Source of the DNA: CAZUDO01 sp964618895
GTDB taxonomy: Bacteria > Desulfobacterota > Binatia > DP-6
DNA length: 47,300 nucleotides
Direction of reading: 5' to 3'
NCBI GenBank assembly: GCA_964618895.1
Contig: CAZUDO010000126.1
Coordinates: 1 to 47,300 of the forward strand
Position numbers and translations under genes: made by a program. Under the pieces are notes generated by a model. The model ran no database searches and was not told the DNA's origin. It saw only the letters and a program-made list of their open reading frames with translations. Below, piece after piece: positions 7,496 through 15,348 of the stretch (position 1 is the first letter of the stretch; every line of letters starts with the position of its first letter).

Positions 7496-7921
7496 TCACG
7501 CCTGCCGGAACCAGCCCTGCATCACCTGGGCGAACATCATGTCGCCCGCTATCTTCAGCTTCCCGGCCATGAACGCCTGCATCCCGTTCAGCTTGCCGGT
7601 GACGAGCCGCAGAAAATCGGGCAACGCCAGGTTGAGGGTCACGCGCGCCGGGCCCGCGGCGCCCTTCACGAGCTCGCATTTCCCGTCGCCGCACTTGAGC
7701 TGGTACGTGTACGTCTTGCCGGAGGCCGTCACGTCGTACTGGATGACGGTGCTCTGCGCCCCGGCCTTGTCGGGCAGGAAGGCCTGGGTCATGCCGCCGA
7801 AGATCTGCGTCAGGACCGTCTCGACGCCCTGCACCTCGACGCCCTTCACGATCTCGTCGTCCGAGCGCCCTTCGATGGTGGCTGCGAGTTCCTGTCGGGC
7901 CTTGTCTGCGTCGTCTGCCAT
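7496..7921 (-). CDS. SCP2 sterol-binding domain protein
   Basis: 141 residues, a single SCP2 domain: an amphipathic N-terminus, then VIQYDVTASGKTYTYQLKCGDGKCELV, DFLRLVTGKLNGMQAFMAGKLKIAGDM and a C-terminal MMFAQVMQGWF helix. Family members bind sterols, fatty acyl chains or other hydrophobic ligands in a tunnel. The ribosome binding site is excellent (AAAGGAGG, minus strand 7931-7938). In SdsA1-type alkylsulfatases this domain forms the C-terminus; here it is a separate gene directly before the catalytic gene, so it may present the hydrophobic substrate in trans. It lies downstream of the TetR gene in the same leftward unit. Confidence 0.85.
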   Translation of the reverse strand: MADDADKARQELAATIEGRSDDEIVKGVEVQGVETVLTQIFGGMTQAFLPDKAGAQSTVIQYDVTASGKTYTYQLKCGDGKCELVKGAAGPARVTLNLALPDFLRLVTGKLNGMQAFMAGKLKIAGDMMFAQVMQGWFRQA

Positions 7922-7957
7922 GCTGTTGTTCCTCCTTTGGTCAGTTTGGTTGTTCGA

Positions 7958-8563
7958 TCACGATCCTCCCTGTAGCAGGGCGCTCAGTATGCGCGTCAAT
8001 ACCCGGGTGGCGGGGGCGGGGGAGAGGCCCTGATGGGCGCGGAGCGCGTCCCAGGTCGACCAGCTGGCGGCGGCGGCAAGGGCGGCGACGAGGTCGCGGC
8101 GGACGGTGGGCGCGCGGCCGGCGAGCTCGCGGGCGAATACCCGGGCGACTTCGCGCTGACCGCGCAGGCGGGCCACGCCGAGCGCGCTCGCCACCTGGGC
8201 CGAGAACGGCTCGAGGAGCAGGGCGGCCCGTCGCACCGGCGTGATGCGCTCGAGCAGGCGGGCCCGTTGCGCGACGAAGGCCCGCAGGCGGCGCGGCAGG
8301 GGCCCGTCGACGGGAATCCGCCGCAGCAGCGGCTGCAGGCGTGCGAGCTGCCGCTCGGCGGCGGCGGCGTACAGGGCCTCCAGGTCGGTGAAGTAGTGGA
8401 ACACCGAGCGCAGCGAGACGCCCGCCCGCTCGGCGATGCGCGGCGCGGTGGGCCGGAGGTCGCCTTCGTCGAGCAGGCCGAGGAGCGCGTCGAGCACCGT
8501 GCGGCGGGCGCGGGCGCTGCGCGCCAGGCGGCCGTCGCCGGGGAGATCGGATGCGGGCAGCAT
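7958..8563 (-). CDS. TetR-family transcriptional regulator
   Basis: 201 residues from the ATG at 8563; the longer frame to 8647 would run through the promoter region and adds a non-conserved leader. The helix-turn-helix is clear near residues 30-60: APRIAERAGVSLRSVFHYFTDLEALY, a classic TetR recognition helix, followed by a divergent helical ligand-binding domain. It is the first gene of the TetR-SCP2-hydrolase operon and is divergent from the DUF3604 operon. The shared intergenic region (8564-8621) contains a perfect palindrome overlapping both predicted promoters, so it probably represses both operons and itself until a hydrophobic ligand binds. Confidence 0.85.
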   Translation of the reverse strand: MLPASDLPGDGRLARSARARRTVLDALLGLLDEGDLRPTAPRIAERAGVSLRSVFHYFTDLEALYAAAAERQLARLQPLLRRIPVDGPLPRRLRAFVAQRARLLERITPVRRAALLLEPFSAQVASALGVARLRGQREVARVFARELAGRAPTVRRDLVAALAAAASWSTWDALRAHQGLSPAPATRVLTRILSALLQGGS

Positions 8564-8574
8564 CGGCGCCGCGA

Positions 8575-8615
8575 AACATATTGCATTGACAGTGCAAATT
8601 GCAATGGGATATGCG
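8575..8615. promoter_or_regulatory. divergent promoters with TetR-type operator
   Basis: Rightward: TTGACA (8586-8591), 18 bases, TATGCG (8610-8615), predicted start at about the ATG of the DUF3604 gene (8622). Leftward: TTGCAA (minus strand 8599-8604), 18 bases, TATGTT (8575-8580), predicted start a few bases before the TetR ATG (8563). A perfect inverted repeat TGCAA-a-TTGCA (8593-8603) lies inside both promoters, and an extra TTGCA at 8581-8585 forms a second, wider pair with TGCAA 8593-8597. A bound TetR dimer here would block both directions. Hexamers and palindrome are read directly; regulator identity and autoregulation are inferred. Confidence 0.6.
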
Positions 8616-8621
8616 GCCGGG

Positions 8622-10862
8622 ATGCGCAGACGATGGCGACGACTCATGGTGGGCGGGTTCCTCCTGGCGGGTGCGTGTCAGGGCCGGCACGAGGGGCCGG
8701 GCGAGGTGACCAAGAAGACGGTCCCGCCGGCGGTCGTGGCGGCGCGCGCCGCCACCCAGGCCGAGGCGCGCAAGCACTTCTCGGTCGACCCCCCGCCGCG
8801 CTTCGGGCCCGACCCGGGGGCCAAGCAGATCCTGTTCGGCGACCTGCACGTGCACACCACCATCTCGGCTGACGCCTTCATCCGCAGCCTCCCCATGCTC
8901 CAGGGCGAGGGCGCGCATCCACCGGCCGACGCCTGCGACTTCGCGCGCTTCTGCTCCGGTCTGGACTTCTGGAGCATCAACGACCACGCCGAGGTGATCT
9001 CGCCGCAGCACTGGCTGGAGACCAAAGAGGCCATCCGCCAGTGCAACGCGGTGGCGGGCAATCCGAAGAACCCCGACGTGGTGGCCTTCCTCGGCTGGGA
9101 GTGGACCCAGGTGGGGCAGACGAAAGACGACCACTACGGCCACAAGAACGTGATCCTGCGCGACACCGCCGAGGACAAAGTGCCGCGGCGGCCCATCAGT
9201 GCACTCGACCAGCGCCTGATCAGCGCACTGCGCGACCCGCAGCCGCTCTGGCAGCGCCTGCGCTTCCCGATCCTCGACTGGCCGAACCGCCAGCGCTACT
9301 ACGACTTCGGCTTATACCAGGAGGAGCTGCGCGCCGTGCCCCTGTGTCAGGCCGGGGTCGACACGCGCCAGCTCCCGGCCGACTGCCACGAGACCGCGGC
9401 CACACCACAGGAGCTGTTCGAGAAGCTCGCGCAGTGGGGCGCGGACGCGATCGTCATCCCGCACGGCACCACCTGGGGCTTCTACACCCCGCCCGGGGTG
9501 ACGATGGACAAGCAGCTCACCGCCGCGCAGAACGATCCGCAGCGCCAGACGCTGATCGAGGTCTTCTCCGGGCACGGCAACTCGGAGGAGTATCGCTCCT
9601 GGAAGGAGATCGACTGGGACGCGAGCGGCCAACCGGTCTGCCCGGCGCCGACGAAGAACTACGAGCCGTGCTGCTGGCGCGCCGGCGAGCTCATCCGGGC
9701 GCGCTGCGGAGACGCGCCCGCCGCCGACTGCGAGCAGCGCGTGCAGGCGGCCCGGACCAACTACGTCCTGGCCGGCGCCGCCGGGCATCAGGTGGTCCCC
9801 GGCGCGACCGTCGAGGAGTGGAAGGACTGCGGCCAATGCCGCGACTGCTTCAACCCGTCGTTCAACTACCGCCCCGGCGACTCGGTCCAGTACGCCACCG
9901 CCATCACCAACTTTGACGATCCGAAGAACCCGCGGCGCTTCCACTTCGGCTTCATCGCGTCCAGCGACAACCATTCCGCCCGCCCGGGCACGGGCTACAA
10001 AGAATACGGCCGTCGGTGGATGACCGAGGCTGCCGGCGCGCGCGACGAGGCCTGGCACGAGCGTATCGTTCCCCCTCCGCCGCCGCGCACCGCCCAGTCG
10101 GAGCCGTTCACCTTCGAGAAGGCGCGCGCGGCCGGCAACCAGTTCTTCGTGCTGGATCTCGAGCGCCAGGCATCCTTTTTCATGACCGGCGGTCTGGTGG
10201 CCGCGCACGCCGACGGCCGCAGCCGCGACGCCGTCTGGGGCGCCCTCAAGCGGCGCGAGGTGTACGGCACCAGCGGTGAGCGCATCCTGCTCTGGTTCGA
10301 CCTGCTGAACGGCCCGGGTGGCGCCGTGCCCATGGGCGGCGAGACGATGCTCGACGTGGTCCCCACCTTCCGCGTGCGCGCGGTGGGGTCGTTCAAGCAG
10401 ATGCCCGGCTGCCCCGACTACTCCACCTCGGCGCTCCCGGCCGACCGGCTCACGTACCTCTGCCGGGGCGAGTGCTACCACCCGAGCGACGAGCGTCACC
10501 AGATCACGCGCATCGACATCATCCGCATCCGGCCGCAGCAACGCCCCGGCGAGCCGGTGGCGGACCTCATCCAGGACCCGTGGCAGACCTTCCGCTGTCC
10601 GGCCGACCCCGCCGGCTGCGAGGTCGTGTTCTCCGATCCGGGCTTCCTGGGCGAGGGCCGCGAAGTGGCGTACTACGCGCGCGCCATCCAGGAGCCGACG
10701 CCGGCTGTGAACGCGGGCGGGCTCCGCTGCCGCTTCGACGCCAACGGCCAGTGCATCGAGGCGCGCCCGTGCTACGGCGACTACCGCACGCCGTTCGAGG
10801 ACGACTGCCTGACGCCGAACGAGGAACGCGCCTGGTCCTCGCCGATCTACGCTCGTCCGTGA
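8622..10862 (+). CDS. DUF3604 exported metal-dependent hydrolase-like protein
   Basis: 746 residues from the ATG at 8622 (an in-frame ATG at 8604 lies inside the predicted promoter). The N-terminus is a signal peptide, RRLMVGGFLLAGACQ, with Cys19 near a lipobox-like LAGAC, so it is probably periplasmic or lipid-anchored. The DUF3604 hallmarks are FGDLHVHTTISADAF (Asp74, His76, His78) and SINDHAE, which resemble the metal-binding motifs of PHP-type phosphoesterases. Further conserved parts include HKNVILRD, ASSDNHSARPGTGYKEYGR and GVYGTSGERILLWF-like strands. It has many Cys residues, consistent with disulfides outside the cytoplasm. The family is uncharacterised to my knowledge. It is first in a five-gene operon; its stop overlaps the next start (GTGA). 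Confidence 0.85.
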   Translation: MRRRWRRLMVGGFLLAGACQGRHEGPGEVTKKTVPPAVVAARAATQAEARKHFSVDPPPRFGPDPGAKQILFGDLHVHTTISADAFIRSLPMLQGEGAHPPADACDFARFCSGLDFWSINDHAEVISPQHWLETKEAIRQCNAVAGNPKNPDVVAFLGWEWTQVGQTKDDHYGHKNVILRDTAEDKVPRRPISALDQRLISALRDPQPLWQRLRFPILDWPNRQRYYDFGLYQEELRAVPLCQAGVDTRQLPADCHETAATPQELFEKLAQWGADAIVIPHGTTWGFYTPPGVTMDKQLTAAQNDPQRQTLIEVFSGHGNSEEYRSWKEIDWDASGQPVCPAPTKNYEPCCWRAGELIRARCGDAPAADCEQRVQAARTNYVLAGAAGHQVVPGATVEEWKDCGQCRDCFNPSFNYRPGDSVQYATAITNFDDPKNPRRFHFGFIASSDNHSARPGTGYKEYGRRWMTEAAGARDEAWHERIVPPPPPRTAQSEPFTFEKARAAGNQFFVLDLERQASFFMTGGLVAAHADGRSRDAVWGALKRREVYGTSGERILLWFDLLNGPGGAVPMGGETMLDVVPTFRVRAVGSFKQMPGCPDYSTSALPADRLTYLCRGECYHPSDERHQITRIDIIRIRPQQRPGEPVADLIQDPWQTFRCPADPAGCEVVFSDPGFLGEGREVAYYARAIQEPTPAVNAGGLRCRFDANGQCIEARPCYGDYRTPFEDDCLTPNEERAWSSPIYARP

Positions 10863-11734
10863 CGCCGGCCGCCGGTGCCGGGTCGCGACGGGGGGTGGTG
10901 CTCCTCGTCCTCGGTGCCGCGACCGGGATCGTGCTGGCGGCGGTCGGGCTGCTCGGAGGCGAGGGTGGTCTGCCGGCGAACGCGGTGGCACGCGTGAACG
11001 GACAGCCGATCGCGGCGGACGACTACCTGCGGGCGGTCGCCGCGGTGGCGAACGACAGGCGGGGCGGGGCGGACGACGCCGACCGGACGCGTGTGCGTGA
11101 GCGCCTCATCGACGAGGAGCTGCTCCTGCAGCACGGGCTCGCGCTCGGCCTGGCACGCAGCGACGCGCGCGTGCGCAAGGGACTGACCCAGGCGGTGATC
11201 GACGCGGCGGTGGCACGCGCTGGCGACGTGCGCCCGTCGGAAGAGGAGCTGCGCGCCTTCTACGCCCAAGAGCGCGACTTCTTCACCCAGCCCGGCCGGG
11301 TGCGGGTGCGCCAGGTATGGTGCAAGGTGATCACGTCGGTGCAGTCGGAAGGGGCGCTCACCCGCTGCCGCGACGCGATGGCGCGCCTGCGGGCCGGGGA
11401 GGACTTCGCCACCGTCCGCCAGGCCCTTGGCGACACGGAGATCACCCCGCTCCCCGATGCGCCGCTCCCGCCCGCCAAGCTGGTCGACTACCTCGGCCCC
11501 ACGCTGGCCCGGACGGTGGCCGACCTGCAGCCCGGCGAAACCAGCGAGCCGGTGCGTTCGGTCACGGGGTATCACATCGTGCAGCTGGTCGAGGGGGAGG
11601 CGGCCACGGTGCCGCCGTTCGAGCACATCCGGCAGGTGATCACGGGCGAGTTCCGCCGGCGCGCGGGCGAGCAGGCGTTGCGGACCTACCTGGACGACCT
11701 GCGCGCCCGGGCGACGATCGAGCGTGCGCCGTGA
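10859..11734 (+). CDS. PpiC-type (parvulin) peptidyl-prolyl isomerase, membrane-anchored
   Basis: 291 residues from the GTG at 10859, which overlaps the preceding TGA. Residues about 12-32 (GVVLLVLGAATGIVLAAVGLL) form an uncleaved signal anchor. A SurA-like helical part follows (VNGQPIAADDYLRAV, ERLIDEELLLQHGLALG), then a parvulin domain (FTQPGRVRVRQVW, LRAGEDFATVRQALGD, GETSEPVRSVTGYHIVQLVE). The protein would sit on the periplasmic face and assist folding of secreted partners. The Cys-rich DUF3604 protein upstream and the HupE-type membrane protein downstream are the obvious clients. Both junctions are 4-base overlaps, so translation is coupled. Confidence 0.85.
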   Translation: MTPAAGAGSRRGVVLLVLGAATGIVLAAVGLLGGEGGLPANAVARVNGQPIAADDYLRAVAAVANDRRGGADDADRTRVRERLIDEELLLQHGLALGLARSDARVRKGLTQAVIDAAVARAGDVRPSEEELRAFYAQERDFFTQPGRVRVRQVWCKVITSVQSEGALTRCRDAMARLRAGEDFATVRQALGDTEITPLPDAPLPPAKLVDYLGPTLARTVADLQPGETSEPVRSVTGYHIVQLVEGEAATVPPFEHIRQVITGEFRRRAGEQALRTYLDDLRARATIERAP

Positions 11735-12915
11735 GAGGCCTGCTCGCCGTCCTGGTCCTGCTCGCGCTGCCGGCAGGAGCGCACGATCGCAGCACCTCGT
11801 ACTCCACCTGGCGGATCGACGGGCGACGGGCGCAGGTAACGGTACGCTTCACGGCGCTGGAGGCGACGCACTATCCCTGGGGCGTGGGAACCGATCGCGC
11901 CGCCTTCGCGCAGGCGCTCGGGGCCTACGTGACCGACCACCTGCGGTTGCTGGCGGGCGAGACCGCGTGCGCCGTGGCCGACGGATCACGGCTCCTGACC
12001 ACGGCGCCGGGTGAGCTCGCGGCCGAGTGGACGCTCGACTGTCCCGGGACCGGGGCCCTGCGGGTCGAGACCCAGCTCTTCTTCGACGTCGCACCGCAGC
12101 ATCTCCACATCGCGCACGTCACCGTCGACGGTGGCCTGGCGGAGGAACGCGTGCTCACGCGCGGGGACCCGTCGTGGGCGCTGGCCGGACCGGCGGGGCT
12201 CGAGGGCACGTCGCTCGCCGGGTACGTCGGGCTCGGGATCGAGCACATCCTGACCGGCTACGATCATCTCGCCTTCATCCTGGCGTTGCTCCTCCTCGGC
12301 GGCTCGATCGGCGAGGTGGCCGGCGTGGTCACCGGCTTCACCGTCGCCCACAGCCTCACCCTCGGGCTCGCCGTCCTGGGCGCGATCCACCCGCAGCGCG
12401 CGGCCATCGAGGCGCTGATCGGCCTCTCGATCGCGCTCGTGGCGGCCGAGAACGTGTGGCTCGTCGGGGGGCGCGGATGGGGGCTGCCGGCGGTCGTCAC
12501 CGCGGTGCTGGCGTTGCTGGCATTGGCCGCGGCGGCGGGGCACGGGGCCGTGCCGGCGCTGACGCTCGCCGGCCTCGCCCTGTTCGCGGCGTGCTACTTC
12601 GGCCTGCTCGGGCAGGCCCGGCACGCCGCACGGCTGCGCTGGGCGGTGGCGTTCCTCTTCGGCCTGATCCACGGGTGCGGATTCGCCTCCGTCCTGATCG
12701 AGGCGCACGTCGCGGCCGGGCGGCTGGTGTACGCGCTCCTCGGCTTCAACCTGGGGGTCGAGCTGGGGCAGCTCGGCGTGGTGGCGCTGCTCTGGCCGGT
12801 GCTCGTCGTCCTGACGCGGGGCAACCCGCAGCGGCGGGTGCTGGTGGTGGAGACTGGCTCGGCGGCGGTGCTCGGCCTCGGGCTCTTCTGGTTCGTCACG
12901 CGGGCGTACGGCTGA
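11731..12915 (+). CDS. HupE/UreJ-family membrane protein
   Basis: 394 residues from the GTG at 11731 (overlaps the PpiC stop). There is a signal peptide (LLAVLVLLALPAGAHD), then an extracytoplasmic beta domain to about residue 160 (STSYSTWRIDGRRAQVTVRF). The C-terminal half is the HupE/UreJ module: YVGLGIEHILTGYDHLAFIL, VVTGFTVAHSLTLGLAVLG, FLFGLIHGCGFASVL and LGFNLGVELGQLGVVA, with about seven membrane helices. The conserved His/Asp residues (H-x5-YDH, AHS, H-x-x-GF) could bind metal. The classical family transports nickel or cobalt for hydrogenase or urease, but neither enzyme is encoded here. A metal-supply role for the DUF3604 protein is possible but unproven. Confidence 0.85.
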   Translation: MRGLLAVLVLLALPAGAHDRSTSYSTWRIDGRRAQVTVRFTALEATHYPWGVGTDRAAFAQALGAYVTDHLRLLAGETACAVADGSRLLTTAPGELAAEWTLDCPGTGALRVETQLFFDVAPQHLHIAHVTVDGGLAEERVLTRGDPSWALAGPAGLEGTSLAGYVGLGIEHILTGYDHLAFILALLLLGGSIGEVAGVVTGFTVAHSLTLGLAVLGAIHPQRAAIEALIGLSIALVAAENVWLVGGRGWGLPAVVTAVLALLALAAAAGHGAVPALTLAGLALFAACYFGLLGQARHAARLRWAVAFLFGLIHGCGFASVLIEAHVAAGRLVYALLGFNLGVELGQLGVVALLWPVLVVLTRGNPQRRVLVVETGSAAVLGLGLFWFVTRAYG

Positions 12916-14273
12916 TGCGGGTGGCGGTGACCGGGGCCGCGGGACAGCTCGGCACGCTCGTGCTGCGGCGGCTGATCGACGACCGCACGGTGAAGGGGGT
13001 GATCGCCCTCGACCTCCGCCCGCCGCTCCTCGTCGCCGGCAAGCTGACCGTCGTCCAGGCGGACGTGCGCGACCCCGACTTCGCGCGCCATCTGGGCGGC
13101 TGCGACGCCCTGGTGCACCTGGCGTTCGTCGTCACCCAGCACCTGCCCCGCGCGACCGTCGACGCCATCAACGTCGGCGGTAGCGCAAACGTCTTCCGCG
13201 CCGCGCACGCGGCCGGCGTCGGCACCATCGTGTACACCTCGTCCGTGGCGGCGTACGGCGTCGTGCCCGGGCATCCGGTGCCGATCGTGGAGGACACCCC
13301 GCGCGTACACCAGCCCGACTTCGCCTACGCCGCTACCAAGTTCCAGGTGGAAGCGTTCCTCGACGACTTCGAGCGGGCGCACCCGGAGCTGGCCGTCGCT
13401 CGGCTCCGGCCCGCGATCCTGATCGGCGGGCGGATGGAGCACCCGCTCGGCCGCATCCTCCGCCGGCGGGTGCTCTTCGACGCGGGGGGCGCGCCGATGC
13501 CGCTGGTGTGGGACGGGGACGTGGCCGACGCCGTCCTGCTGGCGCTCCAGCGCCGCGCGCGCGGCGCCTTCAACCTGGCGGCCGACGAGCCGGCCGACGC
13601 GGCGACGCTGGCGCGGGCCACCGGCATGCGTGTCGTGCGCATGCCGCGCGTGCTCGTGGGCGCTGTCGTGCGCGTGTCGTCCCTGCTGGCTCGCGTCGGG
13701 ATCGGCGAGGCGACGGATCCGAAGTGGGTCGAGGTGGCTGGCGTGCCGCTGGTGTATTCGAGCGCCCGCGCCCGTGCCGAGCTCGGCTGGACGCCGCGCC
13801 ATCCCACCTGCGTCGCGGTCATGAAGCATTTCTGTGACCTGGTGCCCGATGGTGTCGATCGCCGTATCGCCGTCTTCATGCGCCTGGTGTCTCTGGCGGC
13901 CCGGCGCGAGGCGCCGAGCCACGAGCTGCGCGGCATGCGGGCGCGTGTGCACCTCAGTCTCACCGGCGCCGGCGGCGGCGACTTCGGCATCACCATCGCC
14001 GACGGCCGCCTGCGCGTCGGGTTCGCGGCGCCGCGCCCGCCCACGTCGGTGGTGACCCTGCGCGCGGCGCTCTTCCGCGAGCTGCTGGCGGGCAAGTCGG
14101 ACTTGAGCCGGGCGCAGCTCACCGGCCGCGTGCGCATCGAAGGCGAGCCGGTGGCGAGCCTGCTCCTGGGCGGCATGATCACGAGCTTCCGGAGCGCGGT
14201 CGGGATGCCCGGGCCAATCGGAGCCCTGCCGCGCCTGCTCAGCCGATGGCTGGAACGAGGAGGGACACGATGA
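12915..14273 (+). CDS. extended SDR (NAD-dependent epimerase/dehydratase) fused to SCP2 domain
   Basis: 452 residues; the ATG overlaps the HupE stop (ATGA). The N-terminal Rossmann domain starts VAVTGAAGQLGTLVLRRL (GxxGxxG), with YTSSVAAYG (catalytic Ser) and the YAATK dyad (Tyr-x3-Lys) of extended SDRs. About residues 330-445 form an SCP2-like domain: MRARVHLSLTGAGGGDFGITI, RAALFRELLAGKSDLSRAQLTGRVRIEGE and a LLGGMITSF end. The fusion suggests a reductase, dehydrogenase or epimerase acting on a lipid or steroid-like ligand delivered by its own SCP2 domain. The same domain occurs as a free protein in the divergent operon, which supports a shared hydrophobic substrate. Confidence 0.85.
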   Translation: MRVAVTGAAGQLGTLVLRRLIDDRTVKGVIALDLRPPLLVAGKLTVVQADVRDPDFARHLGGCDALVHLAFVVTQHLPRATVDAINVGGSANVFRAAHAAGVGTIVYTSSVAAYGVVPGHPVPIVEDTPRVHQPDFAYAATKFQVEAFLDDFERAHPELAVARLRPAILIGGRMEHPLGRILRRRVLFDAGGAPMPLVWDGDVADAVLLALQRRARGAFNLAADEPADAATLARATGMRVVRMPRVLVGAVVRVSSLLARVGIGEATDPKWVEVAGVPLVYSSARARAELGWTPRHPTCVAVMKHFCDLVPDGVDRRIAVFMRLVSLAARREAPSHELRGMRARVHLSLTGAGGGDFGITIADGRLRVGFAAPRPPTSVVTLRAALFRELLAGKSDLSRAQLTGRVRIEGEPVASLLLGGMITSFRSAVGMPGPIGALPRLLSRWLERGGTR

Positions 14274-15340
14274 AGTTCTCCATCTTCTTCGAGATGCAGA
14301 TGTCGGAGCCGACGCGGGCGTCCGAGGCGCAGACCTTCCGCGACTGCCTGGAGCAGGCGATGCTGGCCGACGAGCTCGGCTACCACTGCGTGTGGGAGGT
14401 CGAGCACCACGGCCTCTACGAATACTCGCACTCCTCCGCGCCGGAGATATTCCTGTCGTTCGTGGCCGCGCGCACCACACGCATCCGCATCGGCCACGGC
14501 GTCACCCTGCTGCCGTTCCGCTACAACCACCCGATCCGCATCGCCGAGCGGGTGGCGACGCTCGACATCCTGTCGGGCGGGCGCGTCAACTGGGGCTCGG
14601 GCAAGTCGTCGTCGCTGGTCGAGCAGGTGGCATTCGAGAACGACCTGGCGACGCTGCACGAGCAGTGGGTCGAGGCGGTCGAGATCATCCCGCGCATGTG
14701 GCAGGAGGACGTGTTCGAGCACCGCGGGAAGTTCTTCACCATCGCGCCCACGCAGGTGATTCCGAAGCCGGTGCAGACGCCGCACCCGCCCATGTTCGCC
14801 GCCTGCTCGAAGCCGGACAGCGCCGCGCAGGTGGGTGCGCTCGGCATCGGCGCGCTCAACTTCGCCATCGGCAGTGACGACTACCTGACCCAAAAGGTCG
14901 CCGACTACCGGAAGGCGGTCGCCGCCGCGAAGCCCGTGGGGCGGGCCAAGAACGACCACTTCGCCTGCACGCCCGCCACCCTCGTCCTGGCCGACGACCG
15001 CAAGGCGTGTGCCTACGGCCTGCGCGGCGCGCGCTTCTTCCTGGAGAGCCTCTCCACCTACTACCTGGGCGGCCGCCGTCCGACCGGCCGCCTGGACGTG
15101 CCGCGCGACTTCCTCCCCGACGACGAGCTCGAGGAGGCGATGGCGCTCCGCAATACCGCCGGCTCGCCGGTGGCGACCATCGTCGGCGACCCGGCGTGCG
15201 TGCGCGAGACGGTACAGCGCTTCGTCGACATCGGCGTCGACGAGCTGATCCTGGTGATGCAGATGGGCACGGTGCCGCACGAGCTGGTGATGGAGTCACT
15301 GCGCACGTTCGCGGAGGGCGTGATGCCGCACTTCGGGTGA
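14270..15340 (+). CDS. LLM-class (luciferase-like) flavin-dependent oxidoreductase
   Basis: 356 residues from the ATG at 14270; ribosome binding site ACGAGGAGG; overlaps the SDR stop (ATGA). Family signatures: LEQAMLADELGYHCVWEVEHHG, RIRIGHGVTLLPFRYNHPIRIAERVATLDILSGGRVNWGSGKSS, and a C-terminal segment VRETVQRFVDIGVDELIL. The fold is a TIM barrel that binds FMN or F420 and oxidises or reduces hydrophobic substrates, typically as a monooxygenase. It is the last gene of the five-gene operon and fits a pathway that modifies a lipophilic compound. Whether the cofactor is FMN or F420 cannot be decided from these residues. Confidence 0.88.
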   Translation: MKFSIFFEMQMSEPTRASEAQTFRDCLEQAMLADELGYHCVWEVEHHGLYEYSHSSAPEIFLSFVAARTTRIRIGHGVTLLPFRYNHPIRIAERVATLDILSGGRVNWGSGKSSSLVEQVAFENDLATLHEQWVEAVEIIPRMWQEDVFEHRGKFFTIAPTQVIPKPVQTPHPPMFAACSKPDSAAQVGALGIGALNFAIGSDDYLTQKVADYRKAVAAAKPVGRAKNDHFACTPATLVLADDRKACAYGLRGARFFLESLSTYYLGGRRPTGRLDVPRDFLPDDELEEAMALRNTAGSPVATIVGDPACVRETVQRFVDIGVDELILVMQMGTVPHELVMESLRTFAEGVMPHFG

Positions 15341-15348
15341 GGGACGTC

